Shown here one piece after another: positions 23,254 through 31,773 of a stretch of DNA of 64,000 nt. Position numbers and translations under genes: made by a program. The notes below the pieces were generated by a model. The model saw nothing but the letters and a program-made list of their open reading frames with translations, searched no databases and was not told where the DNA came from. Numbering within the stretch: position 1 is the stretch's first letter; each line of letters starts with the position of its first letter. Source of the DNA: Streptomyces griseoincarnatus (lineage in GTDB: Bacteria > Actinomycetota > Actinomycetes > Streptomycetales > Streptomycetaceae); contig BMTH01000013.1 in assembly GCA_014649575.1 (NCBI GenBank), forward strand, positions 62,001 to 126,000, written 5' to 3'.

Positions 23254-23937
23254 ATGACCACGAGCCGACCCGCGCACGCCGACCAGCCGGAGCACGTCCG
23301 CGCCACCCGCGCCTTCTACGACGCGATCGCCGAGGACTACGCCGAGACGTTTCGGGACCTCTCCGCCGCCTCGCCCCTGGACCGGGCCCTGCTGGCCGGG
23401 TTCGCCGAGCTGGTCGGCGAGGGCGCGCCGGTGGCCGACGTGGGATGCGGTCCCGGCCGTGTGACCGGCTTCCTCGCCTCGCGCGGTCTGGACGTCCACG
23501 GTGTGGACCTGTCGGAGTCGATGCTGGCGATCGCCCGCCGGGAGAACCCGGGGCTGCGCTTCGAGCAGGGCTCGATGTTCGCCCTGGACCTGTCCGACGG
23601 CTCCCTCGCCGGGCTCGTGTCCTGGTACTCCACGATCCACACCCCGCCGGAGGACCTGCCCGCCGTGTACGCCGAGTTCCGCCGGGTGCTGGCGCCCGGA
23701 GGCCATCTGCTGGTCGCCTTCCAGATGGGCGACGAGCCGCGGCGGCACGTCCGCCCCTGGGGCCACCCGGTCGCCCTCGACTTCCGGCGGATGCGGCCGG
23801 AGCCGGTCGCGGAGCTGCTGGAGGAAGCCGGTTTCGCCCTGGTGCAGCGCACCGTCCGGGAGGCCGACACCCGGCAGGGCGAACCCACCCCTCAGGCATT
23901 CCTGATCGCCCGCGTGCCCGGTGAGGAGCAGGCCTGA
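23254..23937 (+). CDS. Class I SAM-dependent methyltransferase
   Basis: The protein has 227 residues from ATG 23254. Motif I is VADVGCGPGRVTGFLA (about residues 64-79), followed by the acidic VHGVDLSESML and a post-motif FRRVLAPGGHLLVAF. This is the Methyltransf_11/25 fold. The substrate is not evident. It lies 51 bp after azlD and is convergent with the acyl-CoA synthetase gene. It may be translated from its own transcript or follow azlCD. Confidence 0.9.
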   Translation: MTTSRPAHADQPEHVRATRAFYDAIAEDYAETFRDLSAASPLDRALLAGFAELVGEGAPVADVGCGPGRVTGFLASRGLDVHGVDLSESMLAIARRENPGLRFEQGSMFALDLSDGSLAGLVSWYSTIHTPPEDLPAVYAEFRRVLAPGGHLLVAFQMGDEPRRHVRPWGHPVALDFRRMRPEPVAELLEEAGFALVQRTVREADTRQGEPTPQAFLIARVPGEEQA

Positions 23938-23944
23938 CCGCCGG

Positions 23945-25867
23945 CTACCTCCTGTACAGCGCCTCCACGTCGTCCGCGAAGTCCCTGAGGATCGCCTCGC
24001 GGCGCAGCTTCATGGACGGCGTGAGATGGCCGGCCTCCTCGGTGAAGTCCACCGGGAGGACGGCGAAGCGCCGGATGGACTCCGGCCGGGACAGCATCTT
24101 GTTGGCCTCGTCGAGGGCGCGCTGCAGGATCGTCCGCAGCTCCTCGTCGTCGACGAGGAGTTTCGCGGGGACGGGGTGCTTGCCGTTCATCCGGCGCCAG
24201 TGGGTGGTGCCGTCGAGGTCGAGGGTGATCAGGGCGGTCACGTAGGGCCGGTTGTCGCCGAGGATCATCACCTGGGAGATCAGGGGGTGGGAGCGGAGCC
24301 AGTTCTCCAGCGGGGCGGGGGCGACGCTCTTGCCGCCCGCCGTGATGATCAGCTCCTTCTTGCGCCCGGTGATGGTCAGGTAGCCCTCGTCGTCCAGCTC
24401 GCCGATGTCGCCGGTGGCGAACCAGCCGTCCCGGGTGGCGGGCACGACGCCGCCCGCCTGCGGGTCCCAGTAGCCGCGCAGCACGTGCTCGCCGGAGACC
24501 AGGACCTCGCCGTCCGCCGCGATCCGGATCTTCGTGCCGGGCAGGGGCCAGCCGACGGTGCCCAGGCGGGGCTTCAGCGGGGGTGTGACGGTCGAGGCGC
24601 CGGTGGTCTCGGTGAGGCCGTAACCCTCGAAGATCTCGATGCCGGTCCCGGCGAAGAAGGCGGCGAGGCTGCGGCCCAGGGGGGAGCCGCCGCAGATGGC
24701 GTAGCGGACCCTGCCGCCCATGGCGTTGCGGATTTTTCGGTAGACCAGCGGGTCGTAGAAGGCGCGGGCCGTCCTCAGGGAGCGGGAGGGGCCGTTGCCG
24801 GCGCCGGCCTGCCGGGCCTCCAGGGCCTCGCCGTAGCGGCGGGCCACCGCGGCCGCGCGGTCGAAGGTCGACTGCCGGCCGCTCGACTCGGCCTTGGCGC
24901 GGGCGGTGTTGAACACCTTCTCCAGCATGTACGGGATGGTGAGCAGGCAGGTGGGCCGGAAGCTCGCCAGGTCGGGCAGCAGGTCCTCGGCGGCCAGGCT
25001 GGGCGCGTGGCCGAGGCGCACCCGGGCGCGCACGCAGGCCACGGCGACCATGCGGCCGAAGACGTGGGACATGGGGAGGAAGAGCAGGACGGACGCCTCG
25101 TCGTCCGTGCGGTCCCGGAAGACGGGGTAGAGCAGCTCGATGGCGTTGTCCACCTCGGCGAAGAAGTTGCCGTGGGTGAGGGCGCAGCCCTTGGGGCGGC
25201 CGGTGGTGCCGGAGGTGTACACGAGGGTGGCGAGGGTGTCGGGGCCGAGCATGCCCCGGCGCACCTCGATCTCGTGGTCGGGTATGTGCGCGCCGGCGTC
25301 CGTGAGGGCGTCGACGTGTCCCTTCTCCATGACCCACACGTGCCGCAGATCGGGCAGGTGCGGCAGCTCCGGGCCCATGGCGGCGGCCTGGCCGGCGGTC
25401 TCGGTGATCAGGGCGACGGCGCCGGAGTCCTGGAGGATCCAGCGGGCCTGGTAGGCGGACGAGGTCGGGTAGACGGGGACGGTGACCAGGCCGGCGGCCC
25501 AGGCGGCGAAGTCGAGGACGGTCCACTCGTAGACGGTGCGGGCCATGATCGCGACGCGGTCGCCCGGCGCCAGGCCTTCGGCGACGAGGCCCTTCGCGGC
25601 GGCGAGGACCTCGGCGGCGAACCGCTCCGCGGTGACGTCGCGCCAGGAGCCGTCCCCGGTCTTCCGGCTGAGGACGACGTCGCCGGGCGCGACGCTCGCG
25701 TTCTCGAACGGCAGGTCGGCGAGGGACCCGTGCCGCACCGGCTGCGCGAACGGCGGGACCGACGCCTCGCGGACGGCCCCGTCCAGCCGGCGGGTGGCCG
25801 GCGGGACGAGGACGGGCGCCCCGTGGACGTCGGCGTCGAGAGCGGTGTCGTGGTGAGGAGTGGACAC
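23945..25867 (-). CDS. Long-chain fatty-acid-CoA ligase (AMP-binding)
   Basis: The protein has 640 residues from GTG 25867, with AGGAG seven bases upstream. It activates fatty acids as acyl-AMP and then acyl-CoA. Motifs are TLVYTSGTTGRPKGCALTHG (about 214-233), EGYGLTETTG, the GDIGELDDEGYLTITGRKKE block with the adenylating-enzyme Asp and Arg, and GGKSVAPAPLENWL. It is cytosolic and feeds beta-oxidation or lipid synthesis, which fits the thiolase and FabG/MaoC genes that follow. It ends 7 bp from the methyltransferase stop on the other strand. Confidence 0.93.
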   Translation of the reverse strand: MSTPHHDTALDADVHGAPVLVPPATRRLDGAVREASVPPFAQPVRHGSLADLPFENASVAPGDVVLSRKTGDGSWRDVTAERFAAEVLAAAKGLVAEGLAPGDRVAIMARTVYEWTVLDFAAWAAGLVTVPVYPTSSAYQARWILQDSGAVALITETAGQAAAMGPELPHLPDLRHVWVMEKGHVDALTDAGAHIPDHEIEVRRGMLGPDTLATLVYTSGTTGRPKGCALTHGNFFAEVDNAIELLYPVFRDRTDDEASVLLFLPMSHVFGRMVAVACVRARVRLGHAPSLAAEDLLPDLASFRPTCLLTIPYMLEKVFNTARAKAESSGRQSTFDRAAAVARRYGEALEARQAGAGNGPSRSLRTARAFYDPLVYRKIRNAMGGRVRYAICGGSPLGRSLAAFFAGTGIEIFEGYGLTETTGASTVTPPLKPRLGTVGWPLPGTKIRIAADGEVLVSGEHVLRGYWDPQAGGVVPATRDGWFATGDIGELDDEGYLTITGRKKELIITAGGKSVAPAPLENWLRSHPLISQVMILGDNRPYVTALITLDLDGTTHWRRMNGKHPVPAKLLVDDEELRTILQRALDEANKMLSRPESIRRFAVLPVDFTEEAGHLTPSMKLRREAILRDFADDVEALYRR

Positions 25868-26076
25868 GGGCGGCTCCTGGGGCGTGCAGGCGAACTGCGG
25901 GGTGCCATGACGTACGTGCCTCGCACGCCGAGGCGCTCACCGGGGCGTCCGCGGCTCGGGACGCCACCGGTCGGTGCGGGGATCGTACGGCTCCGGCGTG
26001 AGGGGTTCGTGCCGGTTCCGGGGTGGAGCGGGATCAAGCGTGTGCAATGTCGGGGGTTACGTGAGGGTCACTCAGG

Positions 26077-26098
26077 TCCGGCCCGGCAGAGGGCCGGA
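26077..26098 (-). terminator. Terminator candidate downstream of thiolase gene
   Basis: TCCGGCCC (26077-26084) pairs with GGGCCGGA (26091-26098) over a 6-nt loop. It lies 11 bp past the stop of the minus-strand thiolase gene. Confidence 0.5.
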
Positions 26099-26108
26099 GC
26101 CGCGCCGC

Positions 26109-27395
26109 TCAGGGCCGTTCCAGGACGGCCGTGACGCCCTGGCCGCCGGCGGCGCAGATCGAGATCAGACCGCGGCCGGGGGCGTCCCGCTCGGCGAGCA
26201 GCTTGGCGAGGGTCGCCACGATGCGGGCGCCGGTGGCGGCGAAGGGGTGACCGGTGGCGAGCGAGGAGCCGGCCACGTTCAGCCGGGCCCGGTCGACGGG
26301 CGGCAGGCCGCGCTTCTCCCAGGCCGCCAGGGTGGCGAGCACCTGGGAGGCGAACGCCTCGTGCACCTCGACCAGGTCGAAGTCGTCCAGGCCGAGACCC
26401 GCCCGCTCCAGCATCCGCGGGACCGCGTACGCGGGCGCCATCAGCAGGCCGTCCTCGCCGTCGGCGACGTCGCCGTGCACGAAGTCGACGGCGGCGGTCT
26501 CGTGCGCGGTGAGGTACGCGAGCGGTTCGAGGCCGCGCTCCTCGGCCCACTCCTCGCTCGCCAGCAGCACGACGGCGGCGCCGTCGGTGAGGGGGGTGGA
26601 GTTGCCCGCCGTCATGGTGGGTTCGGGCCCGTCGACGCCGAACACCGGCTTGAGCGTGGCGAGTTTCTCCACCGTCGAACCGGGGCGCAGGTTCTGGTCG
26701 CGTGCCAGGCCGCGGAAGGGCACCACCAGGTCCTGGAAGAAGCCCCGTTCGTAGGCGGCGGCGAGCCGCTGGTGGCTGGTGGCGGCGAGTTCGTCCTGGG
26801 CCTCGCGGGTGACACCCCAGGCGCGGGCGGTGACGGCGGCGTGCTCGCCCATGGAAAGACCGGTGCGCGGCTCGGCGTTGCGCGGGACGTCGGGGACGAG
26901 GTGGCCGGGGCGCACCTTGGCGAGCGCCTTGAGCCGGGCGCCGAGGGCCGTGGCGCGGCGCGCCTCGAGGAGCAGCTTGCGCAGGTCGTCGTTGACGCCG
27001 AGGGGCGCGTCGCTCGCGGTGTCGGAGCCGCCGGCGACCGCGGCCTCGGTCTGGCCGAGGGCGATCTTGTTGGCGGCGGCGACGACCGCCTGGAGTCCGG
27101 TGCCGCAGGCCTGCTGGATGTCGTAGGCGGGGGTGCGGGCGTCGAGGCGGGAGCCGAGGACGGTCTCCCGGGCGAGGTTGAAGTCGCGGCTGTGCTTGAG
27201 GACCGCGCCGGCCACGAACTCGCCCACCGCGCCCGGCCGTTCGAGTCCGTACCGGTCGACGAGGCCGTCCAGGGCGGCGGTGAGCATCTCCTGGTTGGAG
27301 GCGGTGGCGTAGGGCCCGTCGGAGCGGGCGAACGGGACGCGGCTGCCGCCGATGACCGCGACGCGCCGCACGGCGGCCGGCTCCAGGGTGCTCAT
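26109..27395 (-). CDS. Acetyl-CoA C-acyltransferase (thiolase)
   Basis: The protein has 428 residues. Thiolases cleave 3-ketoacyl-CoA (beta-oxidation) or condense acyl-CoAs. The nucleophile Cys is in IQQACGTGLQAV (about residue 91), with GEHAAVTARAWGVTREAQDE, NEAFA-like VEVHEAFASQVLA, GHPFAATGARIV and the second active-site Cys in ISICAAGGQGV near the C-terminus. It diverges from the fabG-like gene, with a palindromic operator candidate between. Together with FabG-like and MaoC proteins it can run a fatty-acid cycle. Confidence 0.93.
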   Translation of the reverse strand: MSTLEPAAVRRVAVIGGSRVPFARSDGPYATASNQEMLTAALDGLVDRYGLERPGAVGEFVAGAVLKHSRDFNLARETVLGSRLDARTPAYDIQQACGTGLQAVVAAANKIALGQTEAAVAGGSDTASDAPLGVNDDLRKLLLEARRATALGARLKALAKVRPGHLVPDVPRNAEPRTGLSMGEHAAVTARAWGVTREAQDELAATSHQRLAAAYERGFFQDLVVPFRGLARDQNLRPGSTVEKLATLKPVFGVDGPEPTMTAGNSTPLTDGAAVVLLASEEWAEERGLEPLAYLTAHETAAVDFVHGDVADGEDGLLMAPAYAVPRMLERAGLGLDDFDLVEVHEAFASQVLATLAAWEKRGLPPVDRARLNVAGSSLATGHPFAATGARIVATLAKLLAERDAPGRGLISICAAGGQGVTAVLERP

Positions 27396-27423
27396 CTCGA
27401 CCTGCTCCTCAACCGTGACATAG

Positions 27424-27455
27424 GCTTACCTCCAGTAACCTTACTCCAGAGTAAG
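27424..27455. promoter_or_regulatory. Operator candidates between thiolase and fabG-like genes
   Basis: CTTACTCCAGAGTAAG at 27440-27455 has 7-bp arms (CTTACTC/GAGTAAG) around two central bases. Just upstream TTACCTCCAGTAA (27426-27438) is a related weaker palindrome. They lie in the divergent 100-bp gap and look like a TetR-type operator; the TetR gene at 29726-30424 is the nearest candidate regulator. Confidence 0.5.
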
Positions 27456-27495
27456 CACTGAGTGAGCCCCTCGCACGCACACCTGGGAGTCCCCG

Positions 27496-28803
27496 ATGGC
27501 CGACCGCTATCTGAGCTTCACCGGCACCGCGCCGGGCCGCTTCCTCACGCGCCGCCTGGGACTGCCCCGGCCCGCCCCGCTGCGCCGCTGGTCGGCGGAG
27601 CGTCCGGCGCTGGACGGCGAGTTGCTCCACCTCACCGCGGGCGCCTCCCGCCTCGACCTCGCGCCCGTCCTCGCCCGCACCGGACTCCCCACGGACGAGG
27701 CAGCAGGGAAGCCCGCCGCGGTCGTCCTGGACGCCACCGGGGTGCGCACCGTCGAGGACCTCGACGAGGTGCACGCCGCCCTGCACCCCGTCGTCCGGTC
27801 CGTCGCCGAGAGCGGCCGGATCGTCGTGCTCGGCGCCCCGCTCGACTCGGCCGACCACCACCAGGCCGCCACCCAGCAGGCGCTGGAGGGCTTCACCCGC
27901 TCCCTCGGCAAGGAGACCGGCGGCGGCAGGACCGTCAATCTCGTCCGCCTCACCGACGCCACCGCCGCCGAGTCCACCCTGCGCTTCCTGCTCTCCCCCA
28001 AGTCCGCCTATGTCAGCGGCCAGGTGATCGCCGTCGGCGACGAGGAGAGCCCCTCCCCCGAGGACGCCGACCGCCCCCTGACCGGCCGTACCGCCCTGGT
28101 CACCGGCGCCGCGCGGGGCATCGGCGAGGCCGTCGCCGCGGCCCTGGCCCGGGACGGCGCCGAGGTGGTCGTCCTCGACGTGCCACAGGCCGAGGAGGAC
28201 GCCCGCCGGGTGGCCGAGCGGATCGGCGGGAGCGTGCTGCTGCTCGACATGACCGCCGCCGACGCGGGCGCCCGGATCGCCGAGGCGCTCCCCGGCGGAC
28301 TGGACGTCCTCGTCCACAACGCGGGCATCACCCGGGACCGCCGCCTGGTCAACATGGCGAAGGACCGCTGGAGTTCGGTGCTGGACGTGAACCTCGGCAG
28401 CGTGCTGCGCACCACCGACGCGCTCCTGGAGGCCGGGGCGCTGCGCCGCGACGGCCGGATCGTCGCCACCGCCTCCATCGCGGGCATCGCCGGCAACGCC
28501 GGACAGACCAACTACGGCGCGAGCAAGGCCGGTGTCACCGGCTTCGTCCGCGCCCTCGCGCCCCGCGCGCTCGCCGGGCACGGGGTGACGGTGAACGCGG
28601 TCGCGCCCGGCTTCATCGAGACGAAGATGACGGCCGCCGTCCCCCTGTTCATCCGGGAGGCCGGACGCCGGATGAACTCCCTCGCGCAGGGCGGTCTGCC
28701 CGTCGACGTCGCCGAGACCACCGCCTGGTTCGCCCACCCCGGCTCGGGTGCGGTCAACGGCCAGGTCGTGCGCGTCTGCGGCCAGAGCCTGCTGGGGGCC
28801 TGA
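27496..28803 (+). CDS. Two-domain 3-oxoacyl-ACP/CoA reductase (high-molecular-weight FabG)
   Basis: The protein has 435 residues, about 190 more than classical FabG. The N-terminal half (1-195) is a degenerate Rossmann domain without the glycine motif. The C-terminal half is a full SDR: VTGAARGIGEAVA (about 202-214), NAGITRD, Ser in TASIAG, and Tyr340/Lys344 in YGASK. The mycobacterial FabG4 has the same architecture and uses NADH on 3-ketoacyl-CoA. GGGAG precedes the ATG. The gene overlaps nothing but is followed within 2 bp by the MaoC gene, so they form an operon. Confidence 0.9.
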   Translation: MADRYLSFTGTAPGRFLTRRLGLPRPAPLRRWSAERPALDGELLHLTAGASRLDLAPVLARTGLPTDEAAGKPAAVVLDATGVRTVEDLDEVHAALHPVVRSVAESGRIVVLGAPLDSADHHQAATQQALEGFTRSLGKETGGGRTVNLVRLTDATAAESTLRFLLSPKSAYVSGQVIAVGDEESPSPEDADRPLTGRTALVTGAARGIGEAVAAALARDGAEVVVLDVPQAEEDARRVAERIGGSVLLLDMTAADAGARIAEALPGGLDVLVHNAGITRDRRLVNMAKDRWSSVLDVNLGSVLRTTDALLEAGALRRDGRIVATASIAGIAGNAGQTNYGASKAGVTGFVRALAPRALAGHGVTVNAVAPGFIETKMTAAVPLFIREAGRRMNSLAQGGLPVDVAETTAWFAHPGSGAVNGQVVRVCGQSLLGA

Positions 28804-28804
28804 C

Positions 28805-29665
28805 ATGGCGCCGACCCCGCCGGAGCGGGCCGAGTCCGTCCTCACCCGCTCCCCGTCCCTCGCCCCGCTGCTCGCCCGCGGCGCGGCCCTGTCGCCGTTC
28901 CGCCGCCCGGACCCGGCCGCCGCGCACCCCCGCACCCGGCTGGTGCTGCCCGGCCTGCGCCCCGACCCGGCCAGGCTGGCCGCGTACGCGACGGTGTGCG
29001 GCTTCCCCGCCGCCGCGGACACGCTGCCGCTGACCTATCCGCACGTGCTGGGCTTCCCGCTGGCGATGCGGCTGATGAGCGCCCGGGACTTCCCGCTGCC
29101 GCTGCTCGGGCTCGTGCACACGTCGATCTCCGTCACCCGGCACCGCGCCACCCCGTCCGCCGCCTTCTACGACCTCGCCGTGCACGTCGACGGACTGGCC
29201 CCGCACCGGCGCGGCACCGAGGCGGCCGTCGTCACGGAACTGCGCTCCGGCGACGAGCTGGTGTGGGAGTCGCGCAGCACGTACCTGGCCCGGCACCGGA
29301 CCACCCACGCGAAGGAGCAGACGAGACCTGAGGAGGGCCCCGAGCTGCCCGCCGTCGAGGAGTGGCAGCTCCCGGGTGACCTGGGCCGCCGCTACGGCGC
29401 CGCGTCCGGCGACCGCAACCCGATCCACCTGCACCCGCTCACCGCGCGCCTCTTCGGTTTCCCGCGCGCCATCGCACACGGCATGTGGACCGTCGCCCGC
29501 TGCCTCGCCGCCCACGGCGTCCCGGACGCGGCCGAGGTCCGTGCGGAGTTCCGGGCGCCCGTGCTGCTGCCCGGCACGGTGACGTACGCGGCGGACGGCG
29601 GGCGGTTCGCCCTCCGCGGCGGCCGCGGCCGCATTCATCTCACCGGCGAGATCGGCCCGCCCTAG
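28805..29665 (+). CDS. MaoC-like dehydratase
   Basis: The protein has 286 residues from ATG 28805, 1 base after the fabG-like stop. It is a (double) hot-dog protein; the C-terminal part has the hydratase motif YGAASGDRNPIHLHPLTA followed by GFPRAIAHGMW (about 197-226), with catalytic Asp and His. It would dehydrate the 3-hydroxyacyl product of the reductase. The N-terminal half is a degenerate hot-dog, as in HtdZ-like enzymes. It completes a reductase-dehydratase pair next to the thiolase and ligase. Confidence 0.88.
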   Translation: MAPTPPERAESVLTRSPSLAPLLARGAALSPFRRPDPAAAHPRTRLVLPGLRPDPARLAAYATVCGFPAAADTLPLTYPHVLGFPLAMRLMSARDFPLPLLGLVHTSISVTRHRATPSAAFYDLAVHVDGLAPHRRGTEAAVVTELRSGDELVWESRSTYLARHRTTHAKEQTRPEEGPELPAVEEWQLPGDLGRRYGAASGDRNPIHLHPLTARLFGFPRAIAHGMWTVARCLAAHGVPDAAEVRAEFRAPVLLPGTVTYAADGGRFALRGGRGRIHLTGEIGPP

Positions 29666-29725
29666 ATCCGGCAGCCGCAGTCGCCCGCCGACGGAACCGG
29701 TCCGCCGCGGGGCCGAAGGCCGCCG

Positions 29726-30424
29726 TCACCCCACCGGCGAGGCGACCCCGTTCCGAGCCGCCGGGGCGTCCGCGTCCCCGCGGTCGTCGGGCGGCGTCCA
29801 GTGCCGCCCGGCCATCAGGTCGCCGAGTCCCGCCCACGCGAAGTTCATCAGCGTGGTCGCCGCCTGCCGGGCGGTCACACCGGGAGTGGCGTTGGCCCAG
29901 TCGGCGAGTGACTCGGCGGCCCCGACCAGCGCCTCCGCCAGCCCGGAGACCTCCGCCTCCCGCAGGTCGGGGTCGCGGTGGGCCTCCCGCGCGGCGGCCA
30001 GGATGAGCTGCGTCACGAACGCGACGATCTCCGCACGCATCGCGGCCACCTCGGCGGCGAAGACCTCGCCGTGGGTCCGCGCCTGGAGATGCAGCACCGC
30101 CCAGCCGTCGGGGTGCCGGGCGGTGTGCGTGAAGAACGCGGTCAGGCCCGACCAGAGCTGCCGGTCCGCCGGCAGCTCAGGTCGGGCCCCCGCTTGCACC
30201 GCCTCGGTGAGCGCCCTGGCCTCACGGCGGATGCACGCGGTGAACAGGTCCTCCTTGGAGTTGAGGTACAGATACACCAACGGCTTGGACACGCCCGCCA
30301 GTTCGGCGATCTCGTCCATCGACGCGGCCATGTACCCCCGGTTCCCGAAGGTCCGTACGGCTGCGTCCAGCATCTGCTGTTCACGGACCGCACGCGGCAT
30401 CCGCTTGGTCTTCACGGCACCCAT
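29726..30424 (-). CDS. TetR-family regulator
   Basis: The protein has 232 residues. The N-terminal HTH (about 12-58) reads QQMLDAAVRTFGNRGYMAAS, MDEIAELAGVSKPLVYLYLN, SKEDLF, and the rest is an all-helical ligand domain. It lies 60 bp from the MaoC stop (convergent) and 23 bp after the short SPFH gene on the same strand. By context it may control the divergent thiolase/fabG promoters or the SPFH operon. The ligand is probably an acyl-CoA (inference). Confidence 0.9.
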   Translation of the reverse strand: MGAVKTKRMPRAVREQQMLDAAVRTFGNRGYMAASMDEIAELAGVSKPLVYLYLNSKEDLFTACIRREARALTEAVQAGARPELPADRQLWSGLTAFFTHTARHPDGWAVLHLQARTHGEVFAAEVAAMRAEIVAFVTQLILAAAREAHRDPDLREAEVSGLAEALVGAAESLADWANATPGVTARQAATTLMNFAWAGLGDLMAGRHWTPPDDRGDADAPAARNGVASPVG

Positions 30425-30447
30425 GGAACACAGCCTACGGTCAGCCG

Positions 30448-31773
30448 CTACCGCTGGTCGTGGCCGCCGTCCTCGGCCGACAGGAGCGCGCTCCCGTTCG
30501 GCGCCCGGTCGCCGGAGGTGAGCCGGGGCAGCAGCTGCGCGGTGAACAGCGTGGACAGCGCCGAGGTGTCGGTGCCGCCGTCGGTGCGCACCACCACCGG
30601 ACGCGGCGCCTTCCCGGCCAGCCGGGAGCCCACCTCCAGCCGCCTGCGCGCCAGCTCGTACTGGAGCACCGCCCGGTTGTCCCGGTACGCCTTGGCGAGG
30701 GCCTGCTGGGCGCGGGCCTCGTTCTCGGCGGCGATCAGACCGCTGCGGCCGCGCGTCTCGATCTCGAAGCGCACCCGCTGGGCCTCGGTCTCCTGCCGCT
30801 CCAGCAGCTGGGCGACCTCCTCACGGGCCCGGTTCAGCGCGGCCCGCACCTCGACGATCCGGGCGTCGCGGATCTTCTTCGCCCGCTCGATGTCCATGCC
30901 CAGGCTGTCGATGCGGCGCTTGCGGATCAGGCCCCACTCCTGCTCGTAGGCGGTGCGCTCCTTGGCGACCTGCTCACGGGTGGCCAGGTGCTGCTGGTAC
31001 TGCGCCGGGAGCTGCACGTCCGGGATGTTGCAGCCGGTGATGCGCACGCCGTAGCGGTCCAGCTGACGGTTGAGCAGGTCCTGCATGTCGGCGACGTCCG
31101 AGCCGCGCAGGTCGTAGGCGCGCTCGGTGCGCACCCTGCGGGCCCGCTGCCGGATCGCGTCCTGCACAGCGCTGGACAGCACCAGGTCGAAGTTGCCCGC
31201 GCCGATGGTGCGGACGAAGAGCACCGCGTCGGTGATGCGGAACTTCAGGAAGAACTCGATGGAGCGCAGCGGCACGTTCTCCTGCGTGGGGCAGGCCATG
31301 ACGGGCGCCGAGTACGGGATCTCGGTGGCCGTGTCGACGACGAAGTCGACCCGCGACCACGGGTGCCACAGGTAGTGCCGGCCCGCGTCCAGGGTGCGCA
31401 CGACGGCGCCGTACCGGGTGAGCACGCCGTGGGTGCCCTGCTCGATCTCGACGATCGAGGAGCGCCACCACCACAGCCCGCCGATCACCAGCAGCAGCAC
31501 GCCGACGACGTAGGAGAGGGTGGCCAGGGCCCCGGCGGCCATGCCGCCGAGCCCGTCGGAGCCTGACTCCTTCAGGGTGAGCATCACGCCCGAGAGCAGG
31601 GCGTACCCGCCGGCCCAGAGCGGCAGCATCCACCACAGGCGGCGGCGGTGCTTGGGGATGATGACCGGAAGCAGGGTGCCGGCCTCGCCGCCGCGCAGCA
31701 GGCGGGCGATGTCGCCCCAGGGCGCGACGGCCTCGGAGATGACCGAACGACGGTGACTGCGGACGGAACTCAC
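30448..31773 (-). CDS. SPFH/band 7 domain membrane protein (short partner)
   Basis: The protein has 441 residues. Two hydrophobic segments (about 48-65 and 82-102) precede an SPFH domain (VEIEQGTHGVLTRYGAVVRT, AGRHYLWHPWSRVDFVVDT). A long helical stretch follows (LIRKRRIDSLGMDIERAKKI ... RQETEAQRVRFEIETRGRSG ... IAAENEARAQQALAKAY) and a tail with DTSALSTLFTAQLLP. Such proteins form ring-shaped membrane assemblies. The GTG start overlaps the stop of the longer SPFH gene (GTGA). A hetero-oligomer like HflK/HflC is likely by analogy. Confidence 0.85.
   Translation of the reverse strand: MSSVRSHRRSVISEAVAPWGDIARLLRGGEAGTLLPVIIPKHRRRLWWMLPLWAGGYALLSGVMLTLKESGSDGLGGMAAGALATLSYVVGVLLLVIGGLWWWRSSIVEIEQGTHGVLTRYGAVVRTLDAGRHYLWHPWSRVDFVVDTATEIPYSAPVMACPTQENVPLRSIEFFLKFRITDAVLFVRTIGAGNFDLVLSSAVQDAIRQRARRVRTERAYDLRGSDVADMQDLLNRQLDRYGVRITGCNIPDVQLPAQYQQHLATREQVAKERTAYEQEWGLIRKRRIDSLGMDIERAKKIRDARIVEVRAALNRAREEVAQLLERQETEAQRVRFEIETRGRSGLIAAENEARAQQALAKAYRDNRAVLQYELARRRLEVGSRLAGKAPRPVVVRTDGGTDTSALSTLFTAQLLPRLTSGDRAPNGSALLSAEDGGHDQR

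Noticed and set aside
23892..25967. A 691-codon minus-strand frame overlapping the acyl-CoA synthetase gene
   Set aside because: It is an out-of-frame shadow of the AMP-binding enzyme, nearly all Arg/Pro/Gly, with no ribosome site.
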